A DNA stretch of 5,906 nucleotides from Enterocloster bolteae (GCA_021769025.1 JAETTS010000172.1:1-5906), one strand, 5' to 3'; shown: positions 1 through 5,906, counted from the first letter of the stretch. Translations and numbers: made by a program. Notes: generated by a model not told the origin, from the sequence alone.

Positions 1-24
1 GAGGAAGAGCGGCTGAATTTTTAA
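1..24 (+). CDS. Possible C-terminal tail of an upstream gene
   Basis: Reading from base 1 gives EEERLNF followed by TAA at 22-24, immediately before the first Shine-Dalgarno copy. That position would suit the end of an upstream gene in the same operon. Only seven codons are visible, and the frame starting at base 3 is also open, so this is a guess from spacing alone. No promoter or terminator can be recognised in these few bases. Confidence 0.2.
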   Translation, partial: EEERLNF

Positions 25-56
25 AAGGAGATGAAAAATGTACAAAGGAGATGAAA
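24..56 (+). repeat. Tandem duplication of the Shine-Dalgarno block
   Basis: The 13-base string AAAGGAGATGAAA occurs at 24-36 and again, identically, at 44-56, offset by 20 bases. Each copy carries a strong AGGAG followed within 7-9 bases by an ATG (38 and 60 respectively). The two ATGs are in different frames. The first copy serves a 13-codon mini-ORF and the second serves the giant gene. It could be a chance slippage duplication or a functional tandem ribosome-loading site. Confidence 0.8.
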
Positions 57-79
57 CAAATGAACAGCGGCATATATAG
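38..79 (+). CDS. Possible 13-codon leader mini-ORF overlapping the main start
   Basis: ATG 38 lies seven bases after AGGAG 26-30, an ideal spacing. It encodes MYKGDETNEQRHI and stops at TAG 77-79, which is 17 bases beyond ATG 60 and in a different frame. The peptide is hydrophilic and resembles no family I know. If translated, its ribosomes would pass over the second Shine-Dalgarno and the main start, either competing with initiation of the large protein or coupling to it. It may equally be a by-product of the duplicated ribosome binding site with no role of its own. Confidence 0.25.
   Translation: MYKGDETNEQRHI
46..50 (+). promoter_or_regulatory. Ribosome binding site deciding the start at 60
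   Basis: AGGAG, within AAAGGAG at 44-50, sits nine bases before ATG 60 and directly abuts ATG 51. The spacing therefore favours 60. It is the second copy of a duplicated Shine-Dalgarno block. Confidence 0.75.
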
Positions 80-167
80 ATTCTATAAACGCCTGACGGC
101 CATGTTGCTGGCCATATGCATGATAGCGGGGCTTGTTATGGGACAGCCCAACATTCTGTCCTATGCA
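60..167 (+). other. Signal peptide of the surface protein
   Basis: Residues 1-36 form a classical Sec signal. A basic, Tyr-containing n-region (RFYKR, residues 7-11) is followed by a hydrophobic core, AMLLAICMIAGLVMG (14-28), and a polar c-region. Cleavage is most likely after SYA (residue 36) or one residue later. The mature protein then begins with acidic, Gly-rich sequence. This predicts export across the membrane and supports a start at 51 or 60 rather than further upstream, where the same frame remains open. The cysteine at residue 20 has no lipobox around it (no L-x-x-C followed by the mature protein), so a lipoprotein is not indicated. Confidence 0.88.
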
Positions 168-3100
168 TCCACGGAGCTTCAGAATGAAGATCTGGGAGAT
201 GGGGCCAGCGAGGCAACTGCATATACCTGGAAGAATGGTTCTGTGACCGGCCAGGGAGGGGGAGGAAATTCCTGGCGTTTCGACCTTAGGGGCCTGCAGG
301 CAGGGCAGCATAATTATGCTCAGGCTGGTATTAAAACAACTTACAGTAACGGAGGGTATGCAACCTGGTTTCAGGTCGGGACTAATTCCAAACAGCTGAT
401 AGGAGGCAATACAAACGGCGGGGTACAGTCTTTGGATACCTATGGCATAGAGGTGAAGATTGCAGTATCCCCGAGTCCGGATAATAAGTATGTGTTTGTT
501 GATTACTATGTCTATGATAAAAATGGTCAGGGCGGCTCAACTGGCAGGACTATCAAAATGGGAACGGGAACCGATGTCATGATTGGAGGCACCCAGGAAG
601 ATGACTATGCAACGGTATATAAAAATGACCGAGGTTTTCATATGGTCAACCAGCATGTCAAAACCACCTTTGACTGCATCACAAACGACAGCAGCCTTGG
701 GGTGACACCTCCTGATACCAGATGGATTGGTCATTACAATTCCTGGGGAAGCAATGTCTTTAATGAGAGCTCCAATGATGTGGTAAGCGGCACTGATTCG
801 GGAATGGCCTATTCATGGGAGTTTCAGCTTCATCCGTATGAGACGGTTCACAGGAGGGTTGCATTTGCCATCAGAGACACCTCCTATTATGTATCAGACC
901 AGTACGGCCAGGACTCTACCAGCGCAGAAGGAACCTACAGCAGTCCTTTTAAAACCATTGAATATGCGCTTAATAAAATCGGAAATAATAAGGGATATAT
1001 TTATGTAATGGATTATCCGGAGATTTCGTCCGCCATTGATGTGACGGGAAACAGCCAAAAGGATATTACCATTGCCAGTACGGATTATGACCATGAGGGG
1101 CATCCTATGAATGAGGATGGTGATTATATTAAAACCCTGACGCGCGCATCCGGGTATACGGGTCCGCTGTTTAACGTATCAGGCCCCACTTTAAAGTTTA
1201 CTGACATTGTCCTGGACGGAAACCATGCGGAAAGTCAGGATTCCTTGATATCCGCTTCATCCGGAAAGCTGGAGATTAACAGCGGCGCTGTAATCACTAA
1301 CTGCAGCGGCAGTGAGTCCAGCCAGGGAAGTGCGGTAAATGTAACGGGAAGCGCGGGACTGTCCATGAATTTTGGAACGGTTTCCGGAAATGTGTCCGCT
1401 GGAAAGGGAGCTGTTTATTACAATGGGTCAGGTGCATTTGAAATCAGAAACCGGAATCAGATATCGGACAACACAACTCCGTCCGGGAAGAGGGCAAACG
1501 TATATCTGGCTCAGGATAAATATATAACAGTTATGAGCGATTTAGACACGTCCCAGATAGGCGTTACAGCAGAGCAGCTTCCTCTGGCATCACCGGGAGG
1601 GATATCATCCCAGCCTAGTCAGGAAGTAAAGATAGCTGTGCCGTCAAGTAGTTATCCGGGGGCTGTAGGCTCCTGCCCCTTTGCGGATAATTTTAAAGCA
1701 GACCAGGAGGCGGGGAATTCCGGTGTGTATGTAAGCGCGGGAACGGAAATCCTTGGCAATGGGCGGAATGCAGTATTAAAGCGGAATGGATATACGGTGT
1801 CCTTTATATATCGGGATTCTGCCACAGGCGGAACTGTGAATGGTGCGCCGGCAAGCATCCCCCTGTCATATGCGGGAGGAGATGCGGTTGAGGTGAATGC
1901 GCCCGCCGCCATTACTGGATACGGCCTTACAGGCGTAACCATTGACCAGGGGACAGGCGGCACTCTGAGCGCCCAGGCAGATGCCGGTGTTGCAGATTTT
2001 GGCAAGGTAACGGGAACCATGCCGGGCCAGGATGTTGTTATTACATATGAATATACCAGAAACAGCGGTTCCATTGTATTTGAAGCCAATGGAGGGACGC
2101 CGGAGCCTCAGGCTCTGACCGGTTCTGTTGGAGGAAGCGTCAATGCGCTGCTGCCTAATATCAGCCGTTACGGCTACCAGTTTGTGGGGTGGAGCACGGT
2201 GAATGACAGGGTGAATCCAAATCTCATAAGCGGATTGCCATCAGAATTCCCGGAGGATCCGGTTACTTATTATGCAATTTTCTCACCGGACAGTAATGTG
2301 AAGTTTGATTATACGGTTGACTATGTCAATGCGGACGGTTCCATCGTGTTCCAGTCGACCACGACCGAGGATGCCTACAGCGTGGAGGCAGAGGTTCATT
2401 CGGGGAAGAAGAACATCCATGGCTATACCTGGAGTTTGGCGGATTCCTCCACGAACCCGGCCATCTACAATTACGGTGATGGGCACGGCCCCGTTCCATT
2501 CGGAAACTTTAATGGAGGTACCGGTGACTTCTCGGGGAAGATGCCGGGGCAGGATGCGGCCGTGAAATATGGTTATCAGGTAGACCGCAGCAATCCAAAT
2601 GCGAAATCCGCATTTACAGTTAAATACGTGACTGCTAATGGTACGGTTGTCCATACAGCTGACATACAGGATGTTTTCCCGGAAGATACGATTGCAGCGG
2701 CTCCGGTGGATGTTTATGGCTTCCGGTACCTGTCAGGCAGCATCACAGCGGGAAATACTGCAGATGATACGGACGGGCATCTAGTAAGTGCTGTCCAGGG
2801 CGGTTTTGACAGCAATGGAAGGTTTACGGGAACCATGCCGAACCAGCCGGTTGAGATAACGTACCTATATGAAGCCACGGAAGAGGGCTATGAGTATAAG
2901 ATTCATTATTTGGATAATGGCACGCAGGATGAAAGGCTGAGAAACATTACAGGACCGGACATCCAAAATGTAACAGCGGATACGCCTGTGACCGCTGAAT
3001 TTAAAAATATGTATGGTTATGTGTTTCAGGATGAACGCTCGGAACCTGCATCAGCAGGAACCTTTGACAGCAGCCATAATTTTACTGGAACTATGCCAAA

Positions 3101-5906
3101 TGACCGTTTGGCTGTCACCTATCGTTATGACAGAGACCCATCAAAGTGGGCGAATCTGATATACAAGGCAGGAGAACATGGCGTCTTAAGACCAGGGAAT
3201 GGTATGTCATCGGATGTTGTTACTTTATCCGGAGGAGCTTATAGGGTTTCCGTACTGATAAATGACGGAACCGTAGAAGGCACCGCGGGAAGCTATACAT
3301 GGAATGACATACTGGAAAAGAGACTGGTTCCTGAAGCGGTTGCAGACACCTATTACCGCTTTGAAGGCTGGTTTATCGACCAGAATGGAAACGGAATCAA
3401 GGATAGTGGTGAGGAGCTGCTTTCAGCCGATAGCAGGTTTACAGGTTCGGCTGCCGTGACTGCATACTTTGCGGAAGATCCTGACCAATGGGTTGATATT
3501 CACTTTGCGGCGGGAGAGCATGGAACCATAGATGCGGGGGAAAACGTAAATCTCCATATCCAATATGACCGTACCTGGGCCGATACCGCGGGAAATCGGC
3601 CGGCCTATACACCGGAAATCAATTATCTGGTTGATGGTTGGTATGATGGCGGAGTGCCTGTGGAAGATGACAGCAGACTTGTGAATGGAAATACCTATAC
3701 CATACGGTTCTATCCGGACCCGGCAGTCTTTGGTACAGATGTGGCGGCGCGGGATGCATCAGCAGGTATTGATACGCAGGGAAAAGGCAGGATTACAGTC
3801 TATGGGACAACCCAGGGATATCAGTATATCATCACGGACATGGAAGGCAATATAATAGATGTGGTACGCGGGAATATATCAGGACGGGTATATTTTGAAG
3901 ACCTGTATCCTGGTACGCGGTATTTAATATATGAAGCAACAGGTACGACACAGGCACAGACTGGAAGGCCCATAGACGGTGTGACTGGAATCATAAGCAG
4001 TGCGACTGAGGTTCTGGTCCCGGTAGTGGGGACCAATTACCAGGTCCTTTACGATGAGGAACATGAAGGGAAGACTGTTTTCGTGATTAAGCCGGCGGAT
4101 ACGGATTCCGATTATGCTATTTTAGATAAGGACGGACATGTGGTCATAACTCCTGAGACGGGAGATGGGGGCTGGCAGTCGGCCGGCGGCAGCCAACCGG
4201 CAAGCCTGACCTTCTCCGGACTGGATTACAATGAGGAGTATGTGGTAGTGGCAAGGCCTCATGGGTCATCCGGCATCACTGCGGAAAGCAAATTGGAAGA
4301 CGGGACTCACATCAGCACAGATTCGGGCGGCGAACTGGATATTCCCAACTATATAGTGGAGGCGATTAATGGCCAGGTCCACTCTGTTGATGGAGTAGAA
4401 TTAGATATCCCCAGATATGATGAGGTCCATAAAGGCGATGAAGTGGTGCTTCACGCGGAAGAAACCGATGGAAATGGACAGAATTTCCTGTACTGGAAGG
4501 TGACAATCGGGGCAGTTCCGGGAATGACAGAAACCATACGCCGTCAGGATGTGACATTTACGATGCCGGATTCCAACGTAGTTATGACAGCTTATTATGA
4601 GCGTGCGTCAGCGACACCCAGCAATGCAACGGTGACGGATGAAGTACGGGGAGGTAATAAGCATGAGATGGCTCTGGACCCCAATGAAATTGAAAACCTG
4701 GAGGAGGAGCTTACCACAGACGCAGACCGGACCCTTATGGATGTGAACCATGCAGATGTGACCTATAAAGTAGTATATAAAAAGAATGTGGTAAAGGCGA
4801 CTGAATCCAATGCAATTAAACGTTCGTCTTATTATGACAGTGACCATGAAGAAGCGTACCATGGAGCCTGGGGATTGAATGTAGATATTGAACGGTATGT
4901 GAACGGGCGGAGAGTAGGGGTAGCTTCGCCATCAGAAGCAACATTTAATACATATGTGCAACTGGATAAAGAAGATGTAGACATGATGGACTATCAGCTG
5001 TTTGCTATTTCCGAGGATGATGATGGGGAGCTGATAATTGATTCGGTTACTATGTCTGATGATCCGGAAGAGACCGGCGGTTTGTTTACATTTACGGCTC
5101 AGGCCGGTATGAGATATGTGCTCATCTATTCCAGGGCATACAGGATTTATTTTATCAATAATAAAGAAGAACCAAAATACCGCTATTATTTTAAAGTGCG
5201 CCGGGGTGAGACACCGAATAGTGGAGACTATTCCTTTGAATACAGCCAAGTGGAGACACCAATCGATTCATTTATTGATAATGAGGGGGTTGAATTTAAT
5301 TATATTGGCTGGAGTTACCGGGAAGACCGGCTAAAGGAATTTGACCCGGACAAGGAAATCAAGAGGAAGACGTATGTATATGCGTTTTACGATGATAACA
5401 GCGGTGAAGTGAATGATGCCAGGAAACAGCTGGAGGATGCAATCAAAGCTGCAATCGAAAAATCAGACGATTACTTCCTGACGCTGAAGGAGACAGAAAA
5501 GATAAGGGAAGCCATAGAAGAAGCTATGGATGTATTCGATAGAACGGGCCCCCGGGCAACTCTTGATGAACTTTTGGAGGCCTTGAACCGTTTGGAGGAA
5601 ACATGTAAACCCTTCGATAAGATTCTGGAAGACCGGTATGACCATTACGATAAACTTCAGAATGGAGGAAACAGCGGAGGTACATCCGGCGGAGATGGCT
5701 GGGGCAGCGGAAGCCATGGCGGTTCAGGAGGAAGCAAAGGTGGATCGAAAGGAGGCGGTGGCAGCTCCAGGTCTGCCGGCACAGGTGGGCCAGTCACAAC
5801 TCCGGCGCCTTATGTTGCGGAAACCAGTAAGAGTTATGTGGTAGGCACCAATGGAAACTGGGAGCTGGTTGACCCAGAGAGTGATAAATGGGCTTTTGTA
5901 CTCAAC
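60..5906 (+). CDS. Giant multidomain secreted cell-surface protein (probable adhesin), 3' end missing
   Basis: The frame is open for 1,949 codons and reaches the last base with no stop, so the C-terminus is missing. I chose ATG 60 because AGGAG at 46-50 lies nine bases upstream; ATG 51, three codons earlier in frame, touches that same site and is less likely. The protein begins with a signal peptide. It continues with a beta-rich module (45-275), a beta-helix-like region (291-477), MucBP/InlB-like repeats (578-1023), two AGEHG modules (1030-1222), Fn3-like segments (1237-1402), a divergent InlB repeat (1430-1514), an unassigned acidic region, an InlB-like repeat (1694-1780), a FIVAR-like helical bundle (1783-1867), a Gly/Ser linker, and the start of a Trp-rich wall-binding repeat. 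The family knowledge is that such architectures are wall-attached adhesins or glycan-binding proteins of Gram-positive bacteria. The specific ligand is unknown. No enzyme active site is recognisable, although a degenerate beta-helix lyase cannot be excluded. Confidence 0.95.
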   Translation, partial: MNSGIYRFYKRLTAMLLAICMIAGLVMGQPNILSYASTELQNEDLGDGASEATAYTWKNGSVTGQGGGGNSWRFDLRGLQAGQHNYAQAGIKTTYSNGGYATWFQVGTNSKQLIGGNTNGGVQSLDTYGIEVKIAVSPSPDNKYVFVDYYVYDKNGQGGSTGRTIKMGTGTDVMIGGTQEDDYATVYKNDRGFHMVNQHVKTTFDCITNDSSLGVTPPDTRWIGHYNSWGSNVFNESSNDVVSGTDSGMAYSWEFQLHPYETVHRRVAFAIRDTSYYVSDQYGQDSTSAEGTYSSPFKTIEYALNKIGNNKGYIYVMDYPEISSAIDVTGNSQKDITIASTDYDHEGHPMNEDGDYIKTLTRASGYTGPLFNVSGPTLKFTDIVLDGNHAESQDSLISASSGKLEINSGAVITNCSGSESSQGSAVNVTGSAGLSMNFGTVSGNVSAGKGAVYYNGSGAFEIRNRNQISDNTTPSGKRANVYLAQDKYITVMSDLDTSQIGVTAEQLPLASPGGISSQPSQEVKIAVPSSSYPGAVGSCPFADNFKADQEAGNSGVYVSAGTEILGNGRNAVLKRNGYTVSFIYRDSATGGTVNGAPASIPLSYAGGDAVEVNAPAAITGYGLTGVTIDQGTGGTLSAQADAGVADFGKVTGTMPGQDVVITYEYTRNSGSIVFEANGGTPEPQALTGSVGGSVNALLPNISRYGYQFVGWSTVNDRVNPNLISGLPSEFPEDPVTYYAIFSPDSNVKFDYTVDYVNADGSIVFQSTTTEDAYSVEAEVHSGKKNIHGYTWSLADSSTNPAIYNYGDGHGPVPFGNFNGGTGDFSGKMPGQDAAVKYGYQVDRSNPNAKSAFTVKYVTANGTVVHTADIQDVFPEDTIAAAPVDVYGFRYLSGSITAGNTADDTDGHLVSAVQGGFDSNGRFTGTMPNQPVEITYLYEATEEGYEYKIHYLDNGTQDERLRNITGPDIQNVTADTPVTAEFKNMYGYVFQDERSEPASAGTFDSSHNFTGTMPNDRLAVTYRYDRDPSKWANLIYKAGEHGVLRPGNGMSSDVVTLSGGAYRVSVLINDGTVEGTAGSYTWNDILEKRLVPEAVADTYYRFEGWFIDQNGNGIKDSGEELLSADSRFTGSAAVTAYFAEDPDQWVDIHFAAGEHGTIDAGENVNLHIQYDRTWADTAGNRPAYTPEINYLVDGWYDGGVPVEDDSRLVNGNTYTIRFYPDPAVFGTDVAARDASAGIDTQGKGRITVYGTTQGYQYIITDMEGNIIDVVRGNISGRVYFEDLYPGTRYLIYEATGTTQAQTGRPIDGVTGIISSATEVLVPVVGTNYQVLYDEEHEGKTVFVIKPADTDSDYAILDKDGHVVITPETGDGGWQSAGGSQPASLTFSGLDYNEEYVVVARPHGSSGITAESKLEDGTHISTDSGGELDIPNYIVEAINGQVHSVDGVELDIPRYDEVHKGDEVVLHAEETDGNGQNFLYWKVTIGAVPGMTETIRRQDVTFTMPDSNVVMTAYYERASATPSNATVTDEVRGGNKHEMALDPNEIENLEEELTTDADRTLMDVNHADVTYKVVYKKNVVKATESNAIKRSSYYDSDHEEAYHGAWGLNVDIERYVNGRRVGVASPSEATFNTYVQLDKEDVDMMDYQLFAISEDDDGELIIDSVTMSDDPEETGGLFTFTAQAGMRYVLIYSRAYRIYFINNKEEPKYRYYFKVRRGETPNSGDYSFEYSQVETPIDSFIDNEGVEFNYIGWSYREDRLKEFDPDKEIKRKTYVYAFYDDNSGEVNDARKQLEDAIKAAIEKSDDYFLTLKETEKIREAIEEAMDVFDRTGPRATLDELLEALNRLEETCKPFDKILEDRYDHYDKLQNGGNSGGTSGGDGWGSGSHGGSGGSKGGSKGGGGSSRSAGTGGPVTTPAPYVAETSKSYVVGTNGNWELVDPESDKWAFVLN
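192..884 (+). other. N-terminal beta-rich module, possibly carbohydrate-binding (unassigned)
   Basis: Residues about 45-275 are rich in Gly, Asn, Tyr and Trp, with alternating hydrophobic strands and almost no predicted helix. Landmarks are the TWFQVGTN strand, a DVMIGG segment starting at residue 172, a WIGHYNSWG segment starting at Trp 222, and DSGMAYSWEF starting at Asp 246. The last two resemble motifs I associate with large beta-sandwich modules at the front of clostridial surface proteins. By position and composition it is a candidate ligand-binding head. I cannot assign a named family, and a sugar-binding role is inference. Confidence 0.5.
930..1490 (+). other. Right-handed parallel beta-helix-like region
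   Basis: Residues about 291-477 open with GTYSSPFKTIEYALNKIG followed by a YIYVMDY strand. This is the typical entry cap of pectate-lyase-like or DUF1565-like beta-helices (G-x-x-x-x-PF-x-TI-x-x-AL). Short turns then recur: LKFTDIVLDGNHA, GKLEINSGAVITNCSG, SAVNVTGSAGLSMNFGTVSGN, and GAFEIRNRNQISDN. Each pairs a beta strand with an Asn/Gly turn, as in helix rungs. Many adhesins use this fold as a binding surface. No conserved lyase catalytic set is evident, so a binding role is preferred over catalysis. Confidence 0.6.
1791..3128 (+). repeat. Four degenerate MucBP-like repeats with an inserted InlB-type repeat
   Basis: Four units lie at residues 578-665, 749-840, 850-937 and 944-1023. Each begins with a Y-x-V/I-x-Y/F strand (YTVSFIY, YTVDYVN, FTVKYVT, YKIHYLD) and ends with a shared signature: GTMPGQDVVITYEY, GKMPGQDAAVKYGY, GTMPNQPVEITYLY and GTMPNDRLAVTYRY. 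A GY or GF lies near the middle. Between units one and two sits an InlB/Flg_new-type repeat (670-742): IVFEANGG, then YGYQFVGWS, then YYAIF. Heads and Y-x-Y tails resemble MucBP modules, which bind mucin in gut bacteria. The copies are diverged, but 15 bases around the GTMP codons are identical in units one and three. They probably form a stalk and may bind host glycans. Confidence 0.7.
3147..3723 (+). other. Paired AGEHG modules, the first with a calcium-loop motif
   Basis: Two related units start WANLIYKAGEHGVL (residue 1030) and WVDIHFAAGEHGTI (residue 1144). Both continue to a G-W strand (RFEGWFI and LVDGWYD) and end in an aromatic strand before the next module. The first contains DQNGNGIKDSGEE (1107-1119), with Asp/Asn at loop positions 1, 3, 5 and 9 and Glu at 12, matching the D-x-N-x-N-G-x-x-D-x-G-E loops that bind calcium in SdrD-type B domains. 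The second lacks this loop. Both resemble InlB-type stalk repeats. Calcium binding would stiffen the stalk, but that is inferred from the motif only. Confidence 0.55.
3768..4263 (+). other. Two fibronectin type III-like segments
   Basis: Residues about 1237-1297 end in FEDLYPGTRYLIYEA, and residues about 1326-1402 end in TFSGLDYNEEYVVVARP. Each has the L-x-P/Y-x-x-x-Y-x-V/I-x-A/R strand pattern that marks the F strand of an Fn3 fold, preceded by shorter beta strands such as YQYIITDMEGNII and DYAILDKDGHVV. They are short and diverged, so the assignment rests on this pattern alone. They would act as spacers in the stalk. Confidence 0.45.
4347..4601 (+). other. Divergent InlB B-repeat-like module
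   Basis: Residues 1430-1514 run from NYIVEAINGQV through KGDEVVLHAE and NFLYWKV to TFTMPDSNVVMTAYYE. The G-D-x-V-x-L-x-A, F-x-x-W and F-T-M-P...V-x-x-T-A-x-Y order is the hallmark of the divergent InlB B-repeat family (PF18998 by pattern). It is a small beta module common in stalks of Gram-positive surface proteins. Confidence 0.7.
4602..5135 (+). other. Unassigned acidic beta-rich region
   Basis: Residues 1515-1693 begin with a low-complexity SATPSNATV linker and an acidic stretch (ENLEEELTTDADRT). A likely folded module follows, with strands VTYKVVYKK, WGLNVDIERYVNGRRV, YQLFAISEDDDGEL, FTFTAQAGMRYVLIYSRA. The closing F-T-F-x-A-x-x-G-x-x-Y-V-L-I-Y resembles the last strands of small beta-sandwich stalk modules in Lachnospiraceae proteins, but I recognise no named family. 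Confidence 0.4.
5139..5399 (+). other. InlB-like beta module
   Basis: Residues 1694-1780 begin with YRIYFINNKEEP, contain FNYIGWSYREDRLKEFDP, and end in KTYVYAFYDDN. The N-terminal strand, the central F-x-x-x-G-W and the terminal Y-x-Y-A-x-Y strand match the InlB/Flg_new repeat pattern. It is the last beta module before the helical region. Confidence 0.5.
5406..5660 (+). other. FIVAR-like three-helix bundle
   Basis: Residues 1783-1867 switch abruptly from beta to helix. Helix one is ARKQLEDAIKAAIEKSDDY, helix two is KETEKIREAIEEAMDVFDRT, and helix three is ATLDELLEALNRLEETCK. This A-x-x-x-L-x-x-A-I ... Y ... A-T-x-x-E-L-x-x-A-L-x-x-L pattern matches FIVAR modules found near the wall-proximal end of Gram-positive surface proteins. 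A lone cysteine at residue 1849 is unusual for an exported protein. The role is likely spacing or wall-proximal rigidity. Confidence 0.6.
5664..5789 (+). repeat. Gly/Ser-rich low-complexity linker
   Basis: Residues 1869-1910 are mostly Gly and Ser with a few Lys, Thr and Trp (for example GGSGGSKGGSKGGGGSS). The DNA is correspondingly rich in GGA/GGC/AGC codons. It forms a flexible hinge between the helical bundle and the wall-binding segment, and is followed by a Pro/Thr patch (GGPVTTPAP). Confidence 0.85.
5829..5906 (+). other. Start of a Trp-rich cell-wall-binding repeat, truncated by the window
   Basis: Residues 1924-1949 include GNWELVDPESDKWAFVLN, with Trp at 1934 and 1944. The W-x-L-x-x-x-x-x-x-x-W-x-F-x-L spacing resembles the first repeat of choline/glucan-binding-type C-terminal domains common in Lachnospiraceae surface proteins. 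Further repeats would be expected beyond the window. If correct, attachment to the wall is non-covalent rather than by sortase. Confidence 0.5.

Noticed and set aside
31..54. ATG 31 as a start
   Set aside because: It touches the first AGGAG with no spacer and ends at TGA 52-54 after seven codons.
1652..2089. 145-codon minus-strand ORF, the longest antisense frame
   Set aside because: It lies wholly inside the large gene. Its Pro/Ala/Ser/Thr-rich composition is what the reverse complement of Gly/Ala/Val-rich codons produces, and it shows no domain or convincing ribosome binding site.
2283..2654. Overlapping ORFs on both strands (minus 2283-2654, plus 2305-2565)
   Set aside because: Both are shadows of the second MucBP-like repeat of the main frame. 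Neither protein resembles a family, and the main frame has clear domain content across the whole stretch.
4608..5249. Minus-strand ORFs with hydrophobic, membrane-like stretches
   Set aside because: The Ile/Phe/Leu-rich runs are the complement of Asp/Glu/Asn/Tyr codons of the acidic region. They are antisense to a well-supported coding frame.
5638..5844. Plus-strand 68-codon Ala/Glu-rich ORF
   Set aside because: It is the out-of-frame reading of the Gly/Ser linker and has no ribosome binding site of its own or recognisable content.
5664..5906. Sortase signal (LPxTG) near the end
   Set aside because: No LPxTG-like motif followed by a hydrophobic tail is present in the visible part. The sequence runs instead into a Trp-rich repeat.
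1..5906. CRISPR array, insertion sequence, tRNA/rRNA, or phage genes
   Set aside because: No regularly spaced identical repeats, terminal inverted repeats with a transposase, RNA gene signatures or phage protein motifs were seen. The space is filled by one coding frame.

Overview
The window is almost entirely one very long plus-strand open reading frame. It starts near position 60 and runs without a stop to the last base, giving 1,949 codons and no end. It encodes a giant secreted, modular surface protein. Base composition is roughly balanced between GC and AT. The ribosome binding site is of the AAAGGAG type, and the modules are those of Gram-positive cell-surface proteins: MucBP/InlB-like repeats, a FIVAR-like helical bundle, and the start of a Trp-rich cell-wall-binding repeat. 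Together these suggest a gut-type Bacillota, most likely a Lachnospiraceae relative such as Enterocloster or Lachnoclostridium. That placement is inferred from protein style, not from a marker gene.

Layout: bases 1-59 hold a short leader with a duplicated Shine-Dalgarno block (AAAGGAGATGAAA at 24-36 and 44-56). The first copy is well placed for a 13-codon overlapping mini-ORF at 38-79. The second is well placed for the ATG at 60. A possible C-terminal tail of an upstream gene ends at TAA 22-24.

Modules of the large protein, numbered from the ATG at 60: signal peptide (1-36); an unassigned beta-rich, possibly lectin-like module (about 45-275); a right-handed beta-helix-like region (about 291-477); a linker (478-577); four degenerate MucBP-like repeats ending in a G-x-MP...Y-x-Y signature, with an InlB-type repeat between the first and second (578-1023); two AGEHG modules, the first carrying an EF-hand-like calcium loop (1030-1222); two fibronectin-III-like segments (about 1237-1402); a divergent InlB repeat (1430-1514); an unassigned acidic region (1515-1693); another InlB-like repeat (1694-1780); a three-helix FIVAR-like bundle (1783-1867); a Gly/Ser linker (1869-1910); and the beginning of a cell-wall-binding repeat (1924-1949).

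The simplest reading is an adhesin or glycan-binding surface protein. Its binding modules would sit at the N-terminus, held out on a long stalk of small beta repeats and attached non-covalently to the wall by the C-terminal repeats cut off by the window. I see no phage, CRISPR, transposon, RNA gene or defence system here. The antisense and out-of-frame ORFs look like shadows of the large gene.
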